The notes below the pieces were generated by a model, which was not told the DNA's origin, ran no database searches, and saw nothing but the letters and a program-made list of their open reading frames with translations. Both the position numbers and the translations under genes were made by a program. From Cryobacterium tepidiphilum (GTDB lineage: Bacteria > Actinomycetota > Actinomycetes > Actinomycetales > Microbacteriaceae): DNA of 64,000 nucleotides. Location of the stretch: contig NZ_RDSR01000005.1 of assembly GCF_003716325.1 (NCBI RefSeq), positions 62,001 to 126,000 of the forward strand, written 5' to 3'. Shown piece after piece: positions 40,685 to 49,570 of this stretch (the first letter of the stretch is position 1; every line of letters begins with the position of its first letter).

Positions 40685-42229
40685 CTAACCTCGGTTTCGG
40701 GTGGCGCGGGCGTGGATCAGGTCTCGGGTGTCCTCGTAGAGCCGCACGTAGTCCGCGTGGTCGGCGCGGAGTCGCGGGGCGGTGGCCGGGTCGGGGCGCA
40801 CGGTGCGCCCGGTGCGGCACCAGTCGAGGATGTTCTCGCGGGTGGGGAGGTACCCGACAGCGTAGGCGGCGAGGGCGGCGTCGCCGAACGCGGCCCCGGC
40901 GGTGTCGGCCACGGTCTGGTCGAGGTCGGCGATGTCGCTGACGCTGTGCAGGAAGACAGTGTTCTTCGTGCCGCCGCCGACGGCGAAGATGCGCCGGGGG
41001 CGGCGTCCGACGCTCGCGTACACGTCCAGCGCGTGGGCGACGGAGTGCCCGACGGCCTCCATCATGGCGCGGGCGATGTCGCCGCGGGTGTGGCCCAGGG
41101 TGAGCCCGGCGATGACGCCGCGGCTGTCGGGGTCGTGCAGGGGCGTGCGTTCGCCGCTGAAGTACGGCAGCACGAGGAGGCCGTTGGCACCGGGCGGGGA
41201 CTCCTCGGCGAGGGCGACGAGCGCGCCGAACATCTCGGCGGTGCTCCCGCTCCGCTCCCGCAGGTCGAGGATGTCGGCCAGCCAGTGGGTGAGCGTGCCC
41301 GCCGTCGATGTGCCCGCGGCGAGCACATAGCTCTGCGGGAATACGTAGGGTGCCGACCACAGCACCGGGTGGGGCACGGGCGCGTCGAGCATCTCGATCA
41401 TGTACGTCGACGACCCGTACTGAAGCATCATGTCGCCGGCGTTGACGACGGAGGAGCTCACGGCCTCGGCGGGGGAGTCTGCAGTGCCGATGATGACGGG
41501 CGTGCCGGCCGGGATGAGGGTCTCGGCGGCGGCCGCGTCGGTGACCGGGCCGGCGACATCCGTTGCCCAGCCGAGTCGGGGGAGCCGCGCGGTGTCGATG
41601 AAGTCGTCGCAGCCGCTCGTGTCCCAGCGGGTGCCCGCGAGGTCGTAGAGCGGGTGGAAGTAGCCGGCGGTGCCGTGATCCATGACGACCTCGCCGGTGA
41701 GCCGGGCGACCAGGTAGGACTGGCTGGTCATGAACCAGGCGGCGCGGTCGTAGACGTCGGGTTCGTTCTGCTTGATCCAGAGGATCTTGGGACCGGCCGA
41801 CTGGCTGGTGAGGTGGTTGCCGCCGCGGGCGAAGATGGCGCCTTCGCCGAGGCGGTCGGTGAGTTCGGTTATCTGCTCGCTGGCTCGGGTATCGACGCCA
41901 TAGAGGATGCCGGGGCGCAGCGGCGTGAGGTCGGCGTCGGTCGGCAGCACGCAGGGCCCGATGGCGCTGACCCCCACGGCGCGCAGGCGTGGCGCGTCGC
42001 CGTCCGCCGGGACCTGCGCCATCAGCTCGCGGGCCACGGTGACGAGGCCCTTCCACCACACCTCGTCGGCGTCGTGCTCCGCGTGGCCGGGAGCCGGTGT
42101 GGACATGGAGTGCGGGCGGCGGGCGTCCGCGACCACCTGGCCCTCGCCGTTCACGAGCACGCCCTTGGTCTCGAAGGTGCCGATGTCGATACCGAGGAAG
42201 AGGTCGGCGCCGCTCGTCGGCAGGGGCAT
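40685..42229 (-). CDS. FGGY-family carbohydrate kinase
   Basis: This 514-residue kinase has FLGIDIGTFETKGVLV (first phosphate motif), DTRASEQ, the catalytic-Asp segment GTADSPAEAVSSS, FSGERTPLHDPDSRG, and ADP-binding FAVGGGTKNTVFL. It resembles xylulose/ribulose/erythritol-type kinases; substrate is undetermined. GGAG precedes the ATG at 42229; a second ATG at 42250 lacks a good site. It heads a three-gene operon and faces the sugar ABC-DhaKL operon, so it may phosphorylate a related polyol or keto-sugar. Confidence 0.87.
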   Translation of the reverse strand: MPLPTSGADLFLGIDIGTFETKGVLVNGEGQVVADARRPHSMSTPAPGHAEHDADEVWWKGLVTVARELMAQVPADGDAPRLRAVGVSAIGPCVLPTDADLTPLRPGILYGVDTRASEQITELTDRLGEGAIFARGGNHLTSQSAGPKILWIKQNEPDVYDRAAWFMTSQSYLVARLTGEVVMDHGTAGYFHPLYDLAGTRWDTSGCDDFIDTARLPRLGWATDVAGPVTDAAAAETLIPAGTPVIIGTADSPAEAVSSSVVNAGDMMLQYGSSTYMIEMLDAPVPHPVLWSAPYVFPQSYVLAAGTSTAGTLTHWLADILDLRERSGSTAEMFGALVALAEESPPGANGLLVLPYFSGERTPLHDPDSRGVIAGLTLGHTRGDIARAMMEAVGHSVAHALDVYASVGRRPRRIFAVGGGTKNTVFLHSVSDIADLDQTVADTAGAAFGDAALAAYAVGYLPTRENILDWCRTGRTVRPDPATAPRLRADHADYVRLYEDTRDLIHARATRNRG

Positions 42230-42454
42230 GGCGCGCTCCGTTCCGTTCATCCGTTGTGACTTTCAAACAATTGCATGTTCAAATCTAACAGCCAACCCTG
42301 TTCGTTTTCGGGGCGTTGAGCGGCCCGGCCGCCGAGGTAGACAGTTGCGGACGAGACCGACAGGCGCGCCGGTCGGTTTCGACCGGAACGGGACGTCTCG
42401 GCGGGGAGGGCGCGTGGCGGGCGCGAGGAGTACGCGGAGGGCGGGGGAGCGGGT
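42230..42454. promoter_or_regulatory. FGGY operon promoter region and hairpins
   Basis: Minus-strand TTTGAA occurs twice, 16 bp apart (revcomp of TTCAAA at 42254-42285 region), in an A+T-rich stretch that includes a TTAGATTTG -10-like run; these may be operator half-sites. Further right, ACCGAC...GTCGGT (42356-42377; 20 of 22 positions palindromic) and CGGTCG-GTTT-CGACCG (about 42370-42385) are competing hairpins suited to terminate the upstream nitronate monooxygenase gene. Confidence 0.4.
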
Positions 42455-43540
42455 TCACGCCAGGCGGGCGCCGGCGTCGGCGAGGAGGGCGTCGATCAGC
42501 GCGTTCGCGTCGTCGTGGCGCACGAGCGGCGTGCCCTGGCCCGCCCAGAGCGACATCAGGTCGGCGATGCCGCGCTCCCCGGCCGTGGGACGGAACCGCC
42601 CGGTGAGCCAGTTCTGCACCGGGAACGGCGCGACCTCGTCGACCTCGGTGGTCACCCGGTTCGGGATGCCGCGCGCGAGCCGCCCGCTGAGGGCGCGCGT
42701 GAGCACGGTGTGCGCCGCGCCGTCACCGCGCAGTGCGTCGCGGTAAACGGATGCCGCGGCCGACTGCCGCGTCGCCAGGAACGCCGACCCGATCTGCGCC
42801 GCCCCCGCGCCCAGTACGAGCGCGGCAGCGAGGCCGCGCCCGTCGGCGATGCCGCCGGCGGCGATCACGGGCACCGACACGGCGTCGACGACCTGGGGAA
42901 CGAGCGCGAACGTTCCGACGAGCGAGTCCTCGGCGGAGCGCAGGAACGACACCCGGTGGCCGCCCGCCTCCGCCCCGGTGGCGACGATCGCGTCGACGCC
43001 CGCCTGGTCGAGCGCCACCGCCTCCTCCACGGTGGTGGCGGTGCCGAGCAGGCGGATGCCGCGTTCATGGGCCCGCTCGACGACATCCGTTGTGGGGGCG
43101 CCGAAGACGAGGCTCAGCACCGCCGGCCGCGCCTCGAGCACGGCCTCGAACTGCTCCTCGAACGCCGGCAGGTAGGCCGCGGGGCGCTCGGGCAGCGGCA
43201 GGCCGAGCTCCTCGAAGTAGCGCGTGAGCGGCGCGAGGTAGTGGTCGAACTCCTCCTGGCTGGGGTGGATGTTCTCGCTGTCGCCGAGGGGAAGCCAGAG
43301 GTTCAGCGCGAACGGCTTCGCGGTGGCGGCCGCCAGCTCGCGCGCGGTGGCGGCGATGCGGTCGGCGCCGTAGCCGTAGAGGCCGTAGGAGCCGAGCCCG
43401 CCCCGGTTGCTCACCGTGGCCGCGAGCTCGACCGAGGAGACGCCGCCGAACGGCGCCAGCACGATGGGGAGGTCGAGGCCGAGGAGGCGGGTGACGTCGG
43501 TCTGCTGCCAGGACGAATCGGTGTTCGTGTCAGTACTCAC
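42455..43540 (-). CDS. nitronate monooxygenase
   Basis: This 361-residue FMN TIM-barrel enzyme has VLAPFGGVSSVELAATVSNRGGLGSYG at the start, VLSLVFGAPT, the catalytic-His motif ATGAEAGGHRVS, IAAGGIADGRGLAAAL and GAQIGSAFLATRQSAA. These are nitronate monooxygenase (2-nitropropane dioxygenase) signatures; such enzymes oxidise alkyl nitronates with O2. It is monocistronic and divergent from the zinc-ribbon/monooxygenase operon. Physiological substrate is unknown. Confidence 0.88.
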   Translation of the reverse strand: MSTDTNTDSSWQQTDVTRLLGLDLPIVLAPFGGVSSVELAATVSNRGGLGSYGLYGYGADRIAATARELAAATAKPFALNLWLPLGDSENIHPSQEEFDHYLAPLTRYFEELGLPLPERPAAYLPAFEEQFEAVLEARPAVLSLVFGAPTTDVVERAHERGIRLLGTATTVEEAVALDQAGVDAIVATGAEAGGHRVSFLRSAEDSLVGTFALVPQVVDAVSVPVIAAGGIADGRGLAAALVLGAGAAQIGSAFLATRQSAAASVYRDALRGDGAAHTVLTRALSGRLARGIPNRVTTEVDEVAPFPVQNWLTGRFRPTAGERGIADLMSLWAGQGTPLVRHDDANALIDALLADAGARLA

Positions 43541-43633
43541 CCCTCCAGTGTCCTCCTCCTCACGCCCGGTCGCGTTCGCGGGAGGGCTGATGCGCGGCCG
43601 GCGTGCGGACGATAATGAACGAGGAGGTTCAGC

Positions 43634-43792
43634 ATGACGGATGACGCGGGTCGCGACGACGACGCACCCGACGACATGCCGAGCGGCGACCCCGCCTGCT
43701 GGCTTCCGCAGGTGTGCGCCGAGTGCGGCGCGTTCGTGGAGGCGCCGCTGCCGACCCTGTGCTGGCGCTGCGGCGCCGAGGTGGCCGCGTGA
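43634..43792 (+). CDS. small zinc-ribbon protein (52 residues)
   Basis: GAGGAGG at 43621-43627 precedes an ATG opening a 52-residue frame ending with TGA at 43790-43792. The first 20 residues are acidic and Asp-rich. Then two Cys-x-x-Cys pairs (VCAECG and LCWRCG), 17-18 residues apart, form a likely zinc ribbon. A GATAAT hexamer at 43611-43616 could serve as -10. The stop overlaps the GTG start of the monooxygenase fusion gene by 4 bp (GTGA), so translation is coupled. Role unknown; a partner or regulator of the enzyme is possible. Confidence 0.78.
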   Translation: MTDDAGRDDDAPDDMPSGDPACWLPQVCAECGAFVEAPLPTLCWRCGAEVAA

Positions 43793-46233
43793 CCGAACAC
43801 GTCGACGTGCTGATCGTCGGTGCGGGCCTCAGCGGCGTCGGCGCCGCCGCGCACCTGAAACGTGAGCGCCCCGGCAGCTCCTTCCTGATCCTCGAGTCGC
43901 GCGGCGCCGTCGGCGGCACCTGGGACCTCTTCCGCTACCCCGGCGTGCGGTCGGACTCCGACATGTACACCCTCGGCTACTCGTTCCGGCCGTGGACCGA
44001 CCCGAAAGCCATCGCCGACGGCGCCGCCATCCGCGACTACATCACCGGCACGATCGCCGACGAAGGCCTCGAACCGCGCATCCGGCTGAACCACCGGGTC
44101 GTGAGCGCCGCCTGGTCGAGCGACACCGCGCGGTGGACGGTCAGCGTGCAGCGCACGACCGGCGGCGAGGTCACCACCGCGACGGATGCCGCATCCGCTG
44201 ACACCGTGGCGCTCACCTGCTCGTTTCTCTGGGTCTGCTCCGGCTACTACCGCTACGACGAGGGCTACCGCCCCGCGCTCCCGGGTGCCGGCTCGTTCCG
44301 CGGCCCGATCGTGCACGCGCAGCACTGGCCCGCCGACCTCGACCACGCGGGCAAGCGCGTCGTCATCATCGGCAGCGGCGCCACGGCTGTGACCCTCGTT
44401 CCGGCGATGGCCGAGACCGCGGCGCACGTCACCATGCTGCAGCGCTCGCCCACGTACATCGCGCCGGTGCCCTCGCGCGACCCGCTCGCCGACCGGCTGC
44501 GCAAGCGCCTGCCCGCCCGGCTCGCCTACCGGCTGGTGCGGGCGAAGAACATCGGCTACTCGATGTTCACCTACCGGCTCAGCCGGCGGTGGCCGGCGGC
44601 CATGAAGGCGATCCTCCGCCGCGCGGCGGTCGCGAAGCTTCCGGCCGGATTCGACGTCGACACCCACCTCGCCCCGGCCTACGACCCGTGGGACCAGCGG
44701 CTCTGCGCCATCCCCGACGCCGACCTCTACCGCGCGATCAGCCGGGGCGCGGCCGACATCGTGACCGGCGGCATCGACCGGCTGACCCCTGGGGGCGTGC
44801 GCCTCGCATCCGGTGAAACCGTCGACGCCGACATCATCGTCACCGCCACCGGCCTCAACCTGCTGGTGATCGGCGGCATCACCCTCACGGTCGACGGGCG
44901 GCCGGTCGACCCCGCCCTGACCCTCGCCTACAAGAGCATGATGCTCTCCGGGGTGCCGAACCTCGCCCTCACGATCGGGTACACGAACGCGTCCTGGACG
45001 CTGAAGGCCGACCTCGTGGCCCGGTATGTCGGGCGGCTGCTGCGGCACATGCAACGGCACGGCTACGACTCGGTCTCGCCCGAGCCGCCCCCGTCGGCGG
45101 CCGCGACAGGGCTCGTGCCCCTCATCGACCTGCAGTCCGGCTACATCCGCCGGAGCGCCGCACAGCTGCCGAAGCAGGGCGCGAAGGCCCCGTGGCGGTT
45201 GCACCAGAACTACGTGCGCGACGCGCTGTTGCTTCGTTTCGGGCGGCTGACCGACGACGTGCGCTTCGGTCACGCGCGTGAGGCCGCCGACGGCGTGCCG
45301 GATGCCGCACTCGCGCTGCCGGGGACGGCCATCGTTTGCGTGGCGGGGCGGCGCATCCGCTACCGGCGCACCGGCGACGGCGCCCCGGTCCTCCTCCTGC
45401 ACGGCATCGGCCAGAGCCTCGAGGACTGGGACGAGCAGCACGACAGGCTCGCCGACCGCCACACCGTGTACAGCGTCGACCTGCCCGGGTTCGGCTACTC
45501 CGAACGGATGCCGGGGCCGGCCACCCTTGCCACCCTCGCTGGTGTGCTCCCGGGCTTCCTCGACGCGGTCGGGGTCGCCGGGCCGATCCCCGTCGTCGGC
45601 AACTCCCTCGGCGGTGCCGTCGCGATGACCTTCGCCGCCGCGCACCCCGACCGGGTCGCGGCGCTCGTGCTCGCCGACAGCGCCGGCTTCGGCCAGGAGG
45701 TGACTCTCGGGCTGCGGCTCCTCGCCATCAAGCCGCTCAGCGCCCTGCTCCTGCACCCCGGCCTCAAGGGGTCCCGGCGCATCGTGCAGGGCATCTTCCA
45801 CGACAAGGCCATGGCAACAGATGCCCGGGTCGCGATCGCGTTCACCCTCGCCCAGCGCCCGGCGCACGCCCAGACGATGCTCGAGGTCGCTCGCGACCTG
45901 GGCACCTTCCGCGGCGTGCGGGAGGAGTGGCGCACCGAGCTGGTCGAGGCGGTCGCGGTGCTCGGCATCCCCACCCTCGTCGCGTGGGGCGACCGGGACC
46001 GCATCCTGCCGGCCCTGCACCTCGACGCGGCCGCGGACGCGCTCCCGAACGCCGAGACCCACGTGTTCCGCGACTCCGGGCACATGCCGCAGATCGAGAA
46101 GCCCGACGAGTTCGCGTCCGTCGTCGAGGGCTTCCTGGCGCGGCACACGGTGCCTGAGACGAGCAGAGGGCTGAACACGGCCGCGGCACGGTACGAGCAG
46201 GAGGGGGTGGGCGATGCCGGGCGTGCTGAGTGA
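43789..46233 (+). CDS. Baeyer-Villiger monooxygenase - alpha/beta hydrolase fusion
   Basis: This 814-residue protein fuses two enzymes. Residues 1 to about 490 are a flavin-containing monooxygenase: FAD motif GAGLSG (11-16), NADPH motif around IIGSGATA (about 195) and the Baeyer-Villiger fingerprint FRGPIVHAQHWP (170-181). From about 520 to 790 it is an alpha/beta hydrolase: LLLHGIGQSLEDW oxyanion region, nucleophile S606 in GNSLGG, an Asp in WGDRDRILP (735/737) and H765 in DSGHMPQ. The first half would convert a ketone to an ester and the second hydrolyse it to alcohol and acid. GTG start coupled to the zinc-ribbon gene; its end overlaps the MFS gene by 20 bp. Confidence 0.88.
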   Translation: MTEHVDVLIVGAGLSGVGAAAHLKRERPGSSFLILESRGAVGGTWDLFRYPGVRSDSDMYTLGYSFRPWTDPKAIADGAAIRDYITGTIADEGLEPRIRLNHRVVSAAWSSDTARWTVSVQRTTGGEVTTATDAASADTVALTCSFLWVCSGYYRYDEGYRPALPGAGSFRGPIVHAQHWPADLDHAGKRVVIIGSGATAVTLVPAMAETAAHVTMLQRSPTYIAPVPSRDPLADRLRKRLPARLAYRLVRAKNIGYSMFTYRLSRRWPAAMKAILRRAAVAKLPAGFDVDTHLAPAYDPWDQRLCAIPDADLYRAISRGAADIVTGGIDRLTPGGVRLASGETVDADIIVTATGLNLLVIGGITLTVDGRPVDPALTLAYKSMMLSGVPNLALTIGYTNASWTLKADLVARYVGRLLRHMQRHGYDSVSPEPPPSAAATGLVPLIDLQSGYIRRSAAQLPKQGAKAPWRLHQNYVRDALLLRFGRLTDDVRFGHAREAADGVPDAALALPGTAIVCVAGRRIRYRRTGDGAPVLLLHGIGQSLEDWDEQHDRLADRHTVYSVDLPGFGYSERMPGPATLATLAGVLPGFLDAVGVAGPIPVVGNSLGGAVAMTFAAAHPDRVAALVLADSAGFGQEVTLGLRLLAIKPLSALLLHPGLKGSRRIVQGIFHDKAMATDARVAIAFTLAQRPAHAQTMLEVARDLGTFRGVREEWRTELVEAVAVLGIPTLVAWGDRDRILPALHLDAAADALPNAETHVFRDSGHMPQIEKPDEFASVVEGFLARHTVPETSRGLNTAAARYEQEGVGDAGRAE

Positions 46234-47575
46234 GCGCTACCGCTGGATCAGCATCGGCATGTGCGTGCTCATCCTGCTCGCCGCCTTCGAGTCCCTCGCG
46301 GTGACCACCGTGATGCCCGGCGTCAGCGCCCTCCTGCACGGCAGGCACCTCTACGCGCTCGCGTTCGCCGGGCCCCTCGCGGTCAGCGTCGTGGGCATGG
46401 TGCTCGCCGGCACGTGGTCCGACCGGCGGGGACCCCGGTCGGCGCTGTACGCATCCGTTTTCTTGTTCGTCATCGGGCTCACCACGGCGGGCCTCGCGCC
46501 GACCATGGAGGTGCTGGTCGCCGGCCGGCTCGTGCACGGCTTCGGCAGCGGCGGCCTCACCGTGGCGCTCTACGTGATCGTGGCGCGCGTCTACCCGCCG
46601 CTGCTGCAGCCGCGCATCTTCGCCGGGTTCGCCGCCGCGTGGGTCGTGCCGTCGCTGGTCGGCCCGTTCCTCGCCGGGGTCGTCGCCGACGCGTTCGGCT
46701 GGCGCTGGGTGTTCCTCGGCGTTGTCGCCCTCGTCGTTCCGGCGCTCGCCATGGTCGTGCCCGGCATGCGCGGGCTCGGCGAGCCGCGGGCAACGGATGC
46801 GCCGCCCTGGAGCCTCGTGCGCATCGGCTGGTCCGCGCTCGCCGCAGTCGCGGTGCTCGTGCTGAACCTCTCGACCACCGCCGCCGGCGCGCTCCGCTGG
46901 GTCCTCCCGCTCGCCGCGCTGGCGGTGCTCGCGCTCGCGCTGCGCCCGCTGCTGCCCGCCGGCACGCTGCGGGCGGCCTCCGGGCTGCCGAGCGTGGTGC
47001 TCCTGCGCGGACTCATTGCCGGCTCGTTCTTCGGCGCCGAGATCTACGTGCCCTACCTGCTGACCGCCCAGTACGGCCTCTCGGCGTCGATGGCTGGGCT
47101 CGCGCTCACCCTCGGCGGCGTCGCCTGGGCAAGCGCCTCGCAGGTGCAGGGCCGGTACGCAGACCGGCTCGACAACCGCGCCTGCATCCGCATCGGCCTG
47201 GCCCTGCTCGGCGTCTCGCTCGCCACGGCGATCATCACGGCCGCGGCCGGCCTGCCCGCCCCGCTGCTCATCATCGGCTGGGGATTCGCGGGCGGCGGCA
47301 TGGGACTCATGTACCCGCGCACGTCGGTGATGGCGCTGCAGTCGTCGTCGCCGGCGAACCAGGGGTTCACGAGTTCGGCGATCTCCATAGCGGATGCCAT
47401 CGGCTCGGCCATGTCGATCGCGCTGACGGCCATCGTGTTCGCAGCGCTCGTTCCCCTCGGGGGAGTGTGGCCCTTCGTCGGGTGCTTCGCGCTCTCCGCC
47501 GCGCTCTGGGCCCTCTCCGGCGGGGCGAGCCCGCGCGCATCCGTTGTCGCCGAGCCCGAGCCCGCGCCCGCCTGA
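46214..47575 (+). CDS. MFS transporter
   Basis: This 453-residue transporter has about 12-14 helices, the MFS loop motif GTWSDRRGPRSALY after helix 2, and VIVARVYPPLLQPRIFAGFAAAWVVPSLVGP, typical of drug:H+ antiporters of the DHA2-like group. It overlaps the preceding fusion gene by 20 bp, so the two are likely cotranscribed; it could move the substrate or product of that enzyme. The C-terminal tail is Pro/Glu-rich. Confidence 0.88.
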   Translation: MPGVLSERYRWISIGMCVLILLAAFESLAVTTVMPGVSALLHGRHLYALAFAGPLAVSVVGMVLAGTWSDRRGPRSALYASVFLFVIGLTTAGLAPTMEVLVAGRLVHGFGSGGLTVALYVIVARVYPPLLQPRIFAGFAAAWVVPSLVGPFLAGVVADAFGWRWVFLGVVALVVPALAMVVPGMRGLGEPRATDAPPWSLVRIGWSALAAVAVLVLNLSTTAAGALRWVLPLAALAVLALALRPLLPAGTLRAASGLPSVVLLRGLIAGSFFGAEIYVPYLLTAQYGLSASMAGLALTLGGVAWASASQVQGRYADRLDNRACIRIGLALLGVSLATAIITAAAGLPAPLLIIGWGFAGGGMGLMYPRTSVMALQSSSPANQGFTSSAISIADAIGSAMSIALTAIVFAALVPLGGVWPFVGCFALSAALWALSGGASPRASVVAEPEPAPA

Positions 47576-47628
47576 CCCGCGCCGCTCGCCCCAGCCCAGG
47601 CGCCGCACCATCTGCCACGAGATATACC

Positions 47629-47674
47629 GTTCGGGACGAGAGTGCACGGCGCGGCGGTCAATCTCGTCCGGAAC
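47629..47674. repeat. palindromic repeat family, copy B
   Basis: GTTCGGGACGAG (47629-47640) and CTCGTCCGGAAC (47663-47674) flank exactly 22 nt and pair at 11 of 12 positions. The right flank AGTCAACCTCGG (47675-47686) matches, in reverse orientation, the left flank of copy C at one mismatch, so homology extends past the arms. It lies 54 bp beyond the MFS stop. Confidence 0.75.
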
Positions 47675-47710
47675 AGTCAACCTCGGTGCAGGCATGTCGC
47701 GTCGGCGCCG

Positions 47711-47920
47711 AAAAATAAAAATTTATTGTCGAGCGGATGACGCCGCCCCCGCGCGGTCGTGCTGGTGTTCGGTTACGCCGCGTGACGCCCACCGTGACGC
47801 TCCGTTACCTCGGCCGTGGCGCCCCGCGCCCAGCGCTGGTTCTGTTGAGGCACCCCTCCCCGCCGGGCTCTTCCTGGCCGGGGAGCGGCCGAACCGTCAC
47901 CCCAAGCAAAGGACACCCTC
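47711..47920 (+). promoter_or_regulatory. A+T-rich dyad and long leader of the peptide-type ABC operon
   Basis: Sixteen of seventeen bases at 47711-47727 are A or T apart from context, with a dyad AATAAA-AA-TTTATT (47714-47727), the most A+T-rich spot in this region. It could be a promoter or operator. About 190 nt of G+C-rich leader follow, containing a hairpin with CTCCCCG/CGGGGAG arms near 47855-47885, then AAAGGA before the ATG at 47921. I could not match the leader to a known riboswitch. Confidence 0.45.
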
Positions 47921-49570
47921 ATGGCCCCAACACTCCGCAGACGTCTTCTCGCAGTCGCCTCGGTGGCCATGGCCGGCGTCCTGCTCACCGGGTGCGCCAA
48001 CGGCACCGGCCCCTCCGCAGCTTCGGCGACCGCGGCACCGGGCGGCACCATCCAGTTCGCCACCGACCGGGAGCCGACATGCCTCGACCCGGCGGTCGGC
48101 GGCGACCAGCCGCAGTCCCTCATCGCCCGCGCGTTCCTCGACTCCCTCACGCACCAGAAGGCCGACGGCTCCATCGAGCCGTGGCTCGCGGAATCCTGGG
48201 ACATCTCGCCCGATGGCCTCACCTACACGTTCCACCTGCGCGACGACGTGACCTTCTCCGACGGCACCCCGTTCGACGCCGCCGCCGTGAAGGCGAACTT
48301 CGAGTACTGGCTCGATCCGGCGACGCAGTCGAGCGTCGACAGCCTCTATGTGAGCGACTACGCGGGCACCGACATCCCTGACCCGCACACCGCCGTCGTG
48401 CATCTGAAGAAGCCGTACTCCGCGTTCATCCAGGTGCTGTCGCAGTCGTTCCTCGGCATCCAGTCGCCGACCGCCTTGAAGCGCGGCGCGGCCGAGAACT
48501 GCTCCTCCCCGGTGGGAAGCGGCCCGTTCATCGTCACCGGCTGGAACAAGCAGCAGGACGTGACGCTCGTGCGCAACCCCGACTACGACTGGGCTCCCGC
48601 GAGCGCCGAGCACGACGGGCCGGCGTACGCCGACGGCATCCGTTGGGCCTTCATCGCCGAACCGTCGACCCGTTTCGGGGCGCTGCAGACCCACGAGGCC
48701 GACGTGATCGAGACGATCCCGCCCGAGAGCTTCGCTGTCGCGAAGGCCGACCCGAACATCACGATCATCGACAAGGTGCGCCCCGGCGGCCCGGTGCAGT
48801 ACGTGTTCAACACGACGCGGGCGCCGTTCGACGACGTGAAGGTGCGGCAGGCGTTCCGCTTCGGCGCCGACATCGACTCGGGCCTCGCCAGCGTGTACTT
48901 CGGCGCCTACAAGGCCGTCGGCGGCCCGCTCAGCCCGACCACCGTCGACTACGACAAGGCCTTCGACGACGTTTACGCCCACGACCCGGCCAAGGCCAAC
49001 GGCCTGCTGGATGCCGCGGGCTGGACCGGCCGCGACGCCGACGGCTACCGCACCAAGGCCGGCACGCGCCTCACCCTGCAGCTGAACGTCGCCGACTCCG
49101 TGCAGCCGTCGGAGATCTCGCTGCTCGAGCAGCTGCAGGCCATCGAGAAGCAGGTCGGCTTCGACGTGCAGATCAACAAGCTCGACTCCGGCACCGAGTC
49201 TGCCCGCTACAACTCCTGGGACTACGACCTCGACCGCCAGTACTGGGTGACGAACACTCCCGACGTGCTGCGCTACCAGTACTCGTCGGCGTTCATCCCC
49301 TCCACCGGCGGGTACCACTCGAACGGGTCGGGCTTCAGCGACCCGAAGCTCGACAGGCTGGTCGACACCGCACTGCGTTCCTCCGACGCCACCGAGCGCA
49401 CCGGGCTCTACCGGCAGGCGCAGCAGATCGTCTCCGACGCGGCGGTCGCCCTCCCGGTCTACCTCTACCCGAGCCAGTACGCGTTCGACAACACCCGCCT
49501 CGGCGGGGTCGACGTCGACCCGTCGATCAACCAGGTCTCGTTCTACGACACCTGGGTGAAGACGAAATGA
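47921..49570 (+). CDS. family-5 ABC substrate-binding lipoprotein
   Basis: This 549-residue solute-binding protein of the DppA/OppA/NikA type has a lipoprotein signal (LLTGC, Cys25), an N-terminal REPTCLDPAVGGDQPQS segment, and the family motif WLAESWDISPDGLTYTFHLRDDVTFSDGTPFDAAAVKANFEY. Members bind peptides, nickel or other small molecules. Linked by overlaps to two permeases, an ATPase and a flavin monooxygenase, it probably imports an organic, possibly sulfur- or nitrogen-containing, substrate. Confidence 0.9.
   Translation: MAPTLRRRLLAVASVAMAGVLLTGCANGTGPSAASATAAPGGTIQFATDREPTCLDPAVGGDQPQSLIARAFLDSLTHQKADGSIEPWLAESWDISPDGLTYTFHLRDDVTFSDGTPFDAAAVKANFEYWLDPATQSSVDSLYVSDYAGTDIPDPHTAVVHLKKPYSAFIQVLSQSFLGIQSPTALKRGAAENCSSPVGSGPFIVTGWNKQQDVTLVRNPDYDWAPASAEHDGPAYADGIRWAFIAEPSTRFGALQTHEADVIETIPPESFAVAKADPNITIIDKVRPGGPVQYVFNTTRAPFDDVKVRQAFRFGADIDSGLASVYFGAYKAVGGPLSPTTVDYDKAFDDVYAHDPAKANGLLDAAGWTGRDADGYRTKAGTRLTLQLNVADSVQPSEISLLEQLQAIEKQVGFDVQINKLDSGTESARYNSWDYDLDRQYWVTNTPDVLRYQYSSAFIPSTGGYHSNGSGFSDPKLDRLVDTALRSSDATERTGLYRQAQQIVSDAAVALPVYLYPSQYAFDNTRLGGVDVDPSINQVSFYDTWVKTK

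Noticed and set aside
47730-47920. SAM-type riboswitch before the importer operon
   Set aside because: The required conserved core sequences could not be found; only a generic hairpin is supported.
47737-48381. Leader reading frame over the start of the binding-protein gene
   Set aside because: It is Arg/Pro-rich, overlaps the lipoprotein gene out of frame and has no ribosome site; it looks like a G+C artefact.
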